Source: Clostridiales bacterium DTU092
GTDB lineage: Bacteria; Bacillota; Clostridia; Caldicoprobacterales; Caldicoprobacteraceae
Direction of reading: 5' to 3'
DNA length: 11,246 nt
NCBI GenBank assembly: GCA_001513505.1
Contig: LFTM01000202.1
Span: 8,994-20,239 of the forward strand
Made by a program: the position numbers and the translations under genes. Of this stretch, positions 7,749 to 11,246 are shown piece after piece; within the stretch, counting starts at the first letter, position 1, and the number at the start of each line of letters is the position of its first letter. Below the pieces are notes generated by a model. It searched no databases. It had not been told where the DNA came from and was given only the letters and a program-made list of their open reading frames with translations.

Positions 7749-9059
7749 ATGATAAATCATGATTTTTTCAGAGTACCTGAAGGTGTGCATACCAGGTGGG
7801 CAAGTCCTGAAAACGTGTGGGGAAGAAAAGGGGGCGGAGGCAGGAGTTCCTTTGGCAGGAAAGGATCTCCCTACCTCTTTATACGGCCAGGTGAAGCATT
7901 GACCATAGCGGAGGTCAAAAACAATAGCGGAATAATTCATCGTATCTGGATGACCATCCATGGTCTGTGCCCCAGGCTGCTTAAACAGCTTCGCCTGGAG
8001 ATCTACTGGGATGGAGCAAACCGGCCTGCTGTCAACGTCCCTTTGGGCGACTTTTTCGGTATGGGTCTTGGCAGGATGACTGCTTTTGAAAATGCATGCT
8101 TTTCCAGCCCCGAAGGCCGTTCGATGAACTGCCATATTCCCATGCCATTTAAAAAAGGGATGAAGATAAGGGTGGTCAACGATGGTTTCACTACCGCCAA
8201 CATGCTGTATTATGACGTTGACTATACCATAGGGGACTATATTCCCGAGGACGCACTGTACTTTCATGCCTGGTACAATCAGGAACTTCCAACCACACTG
8301 CGCAAGGATTATACCATTCTGCCCAAGGTTAACGGAAAGGGCCGTTTTTTAGGGGTATCCTTCGGAGTATTTATGGATAAGCAAAAATATGCACATTCCT
8401 GGGGAGGGGAAGGCGAGGTAAAATTTTATCTGGACGATGACGATGAATATCCAACTCTATGCGGTACCGGCACCGAGGATTACATAGGTACCGGCTGGTG
8501 TCAGGGTGTATACAGCCACCGTTATCAGGGATGTACTGTGTCAGATGAGGAAAAAATGCAGCTCTGTTTTTACCGTTTCCACATTCCGGATCCCATTTAT
8601 TTTCATAAGAACATCAGAGTCACCATTCAGCAGATAGGAAGCTGGAGCAGGGAGCTTATCCAATACTTTATAGAAAACGGGATAGAGGTTCCCCGTGCTG
8701 GGCTGTTTGCTCAGGAGAATATGGAACCAGTTGATTTTTCCGACCCGGATCTGCCGGATTTTGATTTGTTTGAACGGTCGGATTACTGGACCAGCTGCTG
8801 TTATTTCTACCTGGATAAGCCGGAAAATGAATTGCCGGCTCATATGGATATATTTGAGCGGGTAAAATCCATACCGGACTTTGATGAAAAGGAGTTGTAT
8901 GATGTGAATAATGAACTGCCTCAGGTAAGGTTAATAAAGAAGTATATCGCTAATTTCCATGAGTTGGAACTAGATGAGATAAGGGAGCTGAGCAAAGCGT
9001 TAAATGCCGTTGTAGCGGTGCTGACTAATCAGGAAAAGGCTCTGTCCCAGGAAGAATAA
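7749..9059 (+). CDS. GH172 (DUF2961) family glycoside hydrolase
   Basis: Predicted cytoplasmic glycosidase of 436 residues with no signal peptide or membrane helix. The DUF2961 landmarks are present in order: RIWMTI (65-70), LRLEIYWDGANRPAVNVPLGD (81-101, an aspartate-capped jelly-roll strand), PMPFKKGMKIRVVN (131-144), LYYDVDY (153-159), the WGGEGEVKFYLDDD region (218-231), CGTGTEDYIG (238-247) and FYRFHIPDPI (274-283). By my recollection of the characterised Bifidobacterium difructose-dianhydride enzyme, whose two catalytic glutamates are 21 residues apart, E221 and E243 (22 apart, one insertion) are the equivalents. Characterised GH172 enzymes act on alpha-D-fructofuranosides, difructose dianhydride I and D-arabinofuranosides. 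The start at 7749 lies 8 bases after the permease stop and avoids 25 codons inside the permease gene; AAAGGA at 7732-7737 may be its ribosome site. Family membership is strong, specificity open. Confidence 0.9.
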   Translation: MINHDFFRVPEGVHTRWASPENVWGRKGGGGRSSFGRKGSPYLFIRPGEALTIAEVKNNSGIIHRIWMTIHGLCPRLLKQLRLEIYWDGANRPAVNVPLGDFFGMGLGRMTAFENACFSSPEGRSMNCHIPMPFKKGMKIRVVNDGFTTANMLYYDVDYTIGDYIPEDALYFHAWYNQELPTTLRKDYTILPKVNGKGRFLGVSFGVFMDKQKYAHSWGGEGEVKFYLDDDDEYPTLCGTGTEDYIGTGWCQGVYSHRYQGCTVSDEEKMQLCFYRFHIPDPIYFHKNIRVTIQQIGSWSRELIQYFIENGIEVPRAGLFAQENMEPVDFSDPDLPDFDLFERSDYWTSCCYFYLDKPENELPAHMDIFERVKSIPDFDEKELYDVNNELPQVRLIKKYIANFHELELDEIRELSKALNAVVAVLTNQEKALSQEE

Positions 9060-9074
9060 AGGGGGAAGGGAAAT

Positions 9075-9749
9075 ATGAAGGCCATAATTCGGGAATCGTT
9101 AACCGAAAGATACCATTGGGCTGTGCCGGGTTTATTAATCACCTTTACGCTTTTCGGTCTTGTATCCTTTATTGGGCAAAGGATCCTGTCCACAATGATC
9201 CTGACAGGTAAAATGGATTTGACTTCATACCAGGGTGCATTATTTATTTTTCAGCTGGTAGTTGGTATCCTTGCATCTGTTTCACTGGCAGTATTCTTTG
9301 TTTTTGCTGTGCTGGGTACCGTGGGACTCCGGCGGGCCGGATTTATTGCAGGTTCTGTTTCCTCAATAGCACCCGTTTTTGGAGCATTATCTACCACTAT
9401 ATTATTCCAGGTTTTTCAGCTGCCGTCCATGGGGGCCGGCAGCGTGATAGCATCTGCCGTAACTGCTGTTCTGATGGCCCTGCCGTGCTTTATAATGATG
9501 ATACTGTTCGCCTTCTGCAAAAGGTTGACCCCAGGAAGCAGATTCGCAGGGATGTTTGTAGCAGTTATTTTTCTTGTGGTTGCTCTTTTACCCGTAGTGA
9601 TTGCAGTTCTGGCTTTGGTAGTCATGCCCGGGAATCCCGCTATGAGACCTCTTATGCAGCTTTCACCTTATTTGATACATATACGGCCCTTGCTTATAGC
9701 GTTGAGCATTGGGTTAGTGTTTTACATGAATAAAAAGAATATTGCATAG
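9075..9749 (+). CDS. Six-helix membrane protein of unknown function
   Basis: I do not recognise a family. The 224-residue protein is very hydrophobic, with likely helices at about 16-38, 55-83, 89-114, 123-147, 157-184 and 197-217, and a short lysine-containing tail (MNKKNIA). Positive residues cluster before helix 3 (LRRAG), after helix 4 (CKRLTPGSR) and at the C-terminus, which would put both ends inside under the positive-inside rule. There is no EAA loop, ATP-binding motif or transporter signature I can name. It starts 15 bases after the glycoside hydrolase with a GGGGGAAGGG ribosome site (9060-9069), so it is probably the last gene of the operon. It could be an auxiliary transporter, a small-molecule exporter or a general membrane protein carried along. 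The coding call is strong because of length, start signal and spacing; the function is unknown. Confidence 0.8.
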   Translation: MKAIIRESLTERYHWAVPGLLITFTLFGLVSFIGQRILSTMILTGKMDLTSYQGALFIFQLVVGILASVSLAVFFVFAVLGTVGLRRAGFIAGSVSSIAPVFGALSTTILFQVFQLPSMGAGSVIASAVTAVLMALPCFIMMILFAFCKRLTPGSRFAGMFVAVIFLVVALLPVVIAVLALVVMPGNPAMRPLMQLSPYLIHIRPLLIALSIGLVFYMNKKNIA

Positions 9750-9763
9750 AAAAACAATAAACC

Positions 9764-9772
9764 TGATATAAT
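9764..9772 (+). promoter_or_regulatory. Upstream extended -10 element
   Basis: TGATATAAT is a perfect extended -10 (TG, one base, TATAAT at 9767-9772), fifteen bases after the stop of the membrane-protein gene. A second looser element, TGG then TATAGT (9773-9780 region), overlaps it. No convincing -35 lies 16-18 bases upstream. A transcript from here would run through both T7 runs at 9797-9803 and 9833-9839 before reaching the radical SAM gene. Confidence 0.45.
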
Positions 9773-9780
9773 GGTATAGT

Positions 9781-9803
9781 ACAGGGGCTGAGTCTGTTTT
9801 TTT
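9781..9803 (+). terminator. Weak hairpin plus T7, possible operon terminator
   Basis: ACAGG at 9781-9785 can pair with TCTGT at 9793-9797 (five pairs including one G-T) around a seven-base loop, followed directly by a run of seven T (9797-9803). The layout is that of an intrinsic terminator ending the seven-gene operon, but the stem is short. A longer-range alternative pairs GAGTCTG (9790-9796) with CAGACCTC (9825-9832, one bulged C), again followed by seven T (9833-9839). Either could end transcripts from the operon. Confidence 0.4.
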
Positions 9804-9804
9804 A

Positions 9805-9813
9805 TGGTATAAT
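9805..9813 (+). promoter_or_regulatory. Extended -10 promoter for the radical SAM gene
   Basis: TGG followed by TATAAT (9808-9813) is a perfect extended -10, so poor -35 sequence upstream is tolerable. Transcription would begin near 9820, giving a leader of about 83 bases before the ATG at 9903. That leader contains a second T7 run and an AT-rich stretch, then the ribosome site AAGGGGG at 9889-9895. It gives the radical SAM gene its own transcription unit, separate from the sugar operon. Confidence 0.6.
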
Positions 9814-9902
9814 GATAACAAGGCCAGACCTCTTTTTTTATGGCACATAAATATTACTTATTTAATTTATCAGAACAAATACTGCTGTAAGGGGGAACCA
9901 AC

Positions 9903-10880
9903 ATGAAAATAGACGGGATTCTAAACAGTGTAAGAGACGGGAAACTGCTTGATAAACAAGAGGCGGTATCATTACTTAATGTAGACAATACCTCCGATGA
10001 TTTTTACAAGCTTATATCACTGGCAAATGAAATGACCCGTTCTGAATTTAATAACAAAGGCTTTATATTTGCACAGATTGGCCTGAATGCAGAGCCATGT
10101 TCAGTGAACTGTAAGTTCTGTTCCATGGGTAAAGGTCACTATGCAATGGACGGTGTGTGGAAAAAGGATATAGACGCGATAGTATCCGAAGCCAAAACTC
10201 TTATTGACTGCGGCATTGACGATTTGTTTTTAATGACAACTGCTGATTATCCGATAAGCCAATTCTTAGACGTGGGAAAACGTGTCAGAGACATTCTGCC
10301 GGATAACATAAGGCTTGTGGCCAACATTGGAGACTTCGACTACGATACGGCATTGAAGTTAAAAGAAGCAGGTTTTACCGGAGCGTATCACATTAAACGT
10401 TTGAGGGAAGGCATAGACACAACCGCCAGACCTGAAACGAGAATCAGGACGCTTGACTCTATAGTAAAGGCGGGTCTGGAGTTATATTACTGTGTAGAAC
10501 CTATAGGCCCCGAACATACCTATGAAGAAATTGCAGATGAAATGCTAAGAGCAAGGGAATATAACGTGGGAGTTATGGCGGTTATGAGAAGAATACCTGT
10601 TAAGGATACTCCGTTATACGAAAAAGGTCAGATTTCACCCCTTGAACTTTCAAAGATTGCAGCAGTTGCGAGGCTGGTTACCCGGCCGCATAGGGCAATG
10701 AACGTGCATGAACCGGTTCAGATGAGTTTGATTTGCGGAGTAAACCAGTTATATGCTGAAGTAGGCGCTAATCCAAGGGATGACGTCTCAAACACGGAGC
10801 AAAGCCGTGGATTTACCGTAGAAGGTGTAAGACAAATGCTTGAAGATGCAGGGTATGAAATGAACAGCTCTGCTTATTAA
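9903..10880 (+). CDS. BioB-like radical SAM protein of unknown reaction
   Basis: Radical S-adenosylmethionine enzyme, 325 residues, carrying the canonical CxxxCxxC cluster motif as CSVNCKFC (C66, C70, C73), which holds the 4Fe-4S cluster that cleaves SAM. An elongated partial TIM barrel follows: LIDCGIDDLFLMTTADYP (101-118), NIRLVANIGDFD (135-146), GFTGAYHIKRLREGID (157-172), ELYYCVEPIGPEHTYEE (193-209), and a C-terminal EVGANPRDD (286-294) ending TVEGVRQMLEDAGYE. The overall plan resembles the biotin synthase / HydE / PylB / HmdB group. Extra cysteines are C103, C197 and C278; I cannot show that they match the auxiliary 2Fe-2S ligands of true biotin synthase. No biotin, hydrogenase or pyrrolysine genes are visible nearby. 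It has its own promoter and a good ribosome site (AAGGGGG at 9889-9895), and is followed by a convergent gene. The fold is secure; the substrate is unknown. Confidence 0.9.
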   Translation: MKIDGILNSVRDGKLLDKQEAVSLLNVDNTSDDFYKLISLANEMTRSEFNNKGFIFAQIGLNAEPCSVNCKFCSMGKGHYAMDGVWKKDIDAIVSEAKTLIDCGIDDLFLMTTADYPISQFLDVGKRVRDILPDNIRLVANIGDFDYDTALKLKEAGFTGAYHIKRLREGIDTTARPETRIRTLDSIVKAGLELYYCVEPIGPEHTYEEIADEMLRAREYNVGVMAVMRRIPVKDTPLYEKGQISPLELSKIAAVARLVTRPHRAMNVHEPVQMSLICGVNQLYAEVGANPRDDVSNTEQSRGFTVEGVRQMLEDAGYEMNSSAY

Positions 10881-10896
10881 AATCTGTTGAGAAGCC

Positions 10897-10939
10897 GGTT
10901 TGGGGGACGCTGCTTCATACTCTTCAGGTTCCCCAAACC
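10897..10939. terminator. Strong inverted repeat between convergent genes
   Basis: GGTTTGGGG at 10897-10905 is perfectly complementary to CCCCAAACC at 10931-10939. The stem extends inward by a G-T, an A-T and a C-G pair to 12 base pairs, then past a bulged G by CTG/CAG (10910-10912 with 10925-10927), leaving a loop of about 12 bases. It starts 16 bases after the radical SAM stop, and its right arm touches the stop codon of the minus-strand gene, so it can act on both transcripts. Neither side has a proper T run, so it may be a transcript-end stabiliser or a REP-like element rather than a classical intrinsic terminator. Confidence 0.6.
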
Positions 10940-11246
10940 TAAAGTTCATTTCCGCATTTCTTGCAGAATTTTGCATCCTCGTCATTCAATGTTCCGCAGT
11001 TTCTGCATTTTACCTTTATAACTTCCTTTGTTTCGTTTGATTTAATAATTTTGTCAACCACATCAATGTTGCTTATAACATCATTGATCATTTCGCCTTT
11101 GGCTTCGCTAAAGGGCTTCAAATCTTCCCTCGCTTTTTTGGGGTCAAGGAGCAGTCCTGAACCTGCCGTTCCTTTAGCACCAATGTTCATCACAATAGAG
11201 CCTACGATGATCAGAATAATTCCGATTATACTGTTTGCAAATGAAG
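10939..11246 (-). CDS. Membrane-anchored zinc-ribbon protein (5' truncated)
   Basis: Minus-strand gene whose frame stays open to the window edge, so the N-terminus is missing; the GTG at 11193 is only an internal codon. The visible 101 codons begin with a hydrophobic segment FANSIIGIILIIVGSIVMMN (about 11183-11242), a likely membrane helix. A 50-residue charged linker follows, then a C-terminal zinc ribbon with two CxxC pairs, CRNC and CKKC, separated by 11 residues and ending CGNEL. Small Firmicute proteins with a double-CxxC ribbon (zinc_ribbon_2 type) and one or two helices are common and mostly uncharacterised. The order helix first, ribbon last places the ribbon at the C-terminus, probably in the cytoplasm. 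It is convergent with the radical SAM gene and not part of the sugar operon. The zinc ribbon is certain from the cysteines; the role is unknown. Confidence 0.8.
   Translation of the reverse strand, partial: SFANSIIGIILIIVGSIVMNIGAKGTAGSGLLLDPKKAREDLKPFSEAKGEMINDVISNIDVVDKIIKSNETKEVIKVKCRNCGTLNDEDAKFCKKCGNEL

Noticed and set aside
7680..8267. 195-codon open frame on the minus strand
   Set aside because: It lies antisense inside the permease and GH172 genes, lacks a ribosome site and its translation has no recognisable motif; the opposite strand carries clear conserved families.
9750..9902. Riboswitch in the leader of the radical SAM gene
   Set aside because: Only short, weak stems are seen and no conserved aptamer core (such as SAM-I, TPP or cobalamin) is recognisable.
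9903..10880. Assignment as biotin synthase BioB or as HmdB
   Set aside because: No bio genes are nearby and the auxiliary cluster ligands are not verified for BioB; HmdB uses an expanded cysteine spacing (CX5CX2C), whereas this protein has the canonical CX3CX2C.
1..11246. Mobile element, phage or defence island
   Set aside because: No transposase, integrase, terminal repeats, tRNA attachment site or defence-gene signature is present; gene order and style fit a standard sugar-utilisation locus.

Overview
The window looks like chromosomal DNA from a Gram-positive, moderately AT-rich Firmicute, most likely an anaerobic Clostridia-type bacterium. This is inferred from purine-rich GGAG/GGGGG ribosome binding sites, near-consensus extended -10 promoters, a YesM/YesN two-component pair, an LplB/YtcP-type sugar permease pair and a lipoprotein binding protein. 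It reads as an ordinary-density carbohydrate-utilisation region. No rRNA, tRNA, CRISPR array, transposase or phage gene was seen.

Positions 1-2278 hold the end of a membrane sensor histidine kinase (YesM type; its start lies outside the window) followed by its AraC-type response regulator (YesN type). A 109-base gap (2279-2387) follows. It carries two copies of a 10-base direct repeat exactly 20 bases apart, then an extended -10 promoter. This is a plausible landing site for the regulator and the start of the next operon.

Positions 2388-9749 hold seven genes on the + strand separated by only 8-23 bases, probably one operon. In order they are a metal-dependent amidohydrolase (COG2159 / Amidohydro_2 type), an alpha/beta serine hydrolase, an extracellular solute-binding lipoprotein, two ABC permeases, a GH172 (DUF2961) glycoside hydrolase and a six-helix membrane protein of unknown function. 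The likely logic is that the sensor detects a glycan or its breakdown product and the regulator turns on the operon. The lipoprotein and permeases import an oligosaccharide, powered by a shared ATPase encoded elsewhere. The cytoplasmic GH172 enzyme and the two small-molecule hydrolases then take it apart. Known GH172 activities point to alpha-D-fructofuranosides, difructose anhydrides or D-arabinofuranosides, but the actual substrate cannot be read from the sequence. This hydrolase set with a transporter is the best candidate here for an undescribed catabolic system.

Positions 9750-9902 form a gene-free regulatory stretch with two perfect extended -10 elements and two T7 runs. Downstream is a monocistronic BioB-like radical SAM protein of unknown reaction (9903-10880). 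A strong 12-base-pair hairpin then separates it from a convergent minus-strand gene, truncated by the window end, for a small membrane-anchored zinc-ribbon protein.
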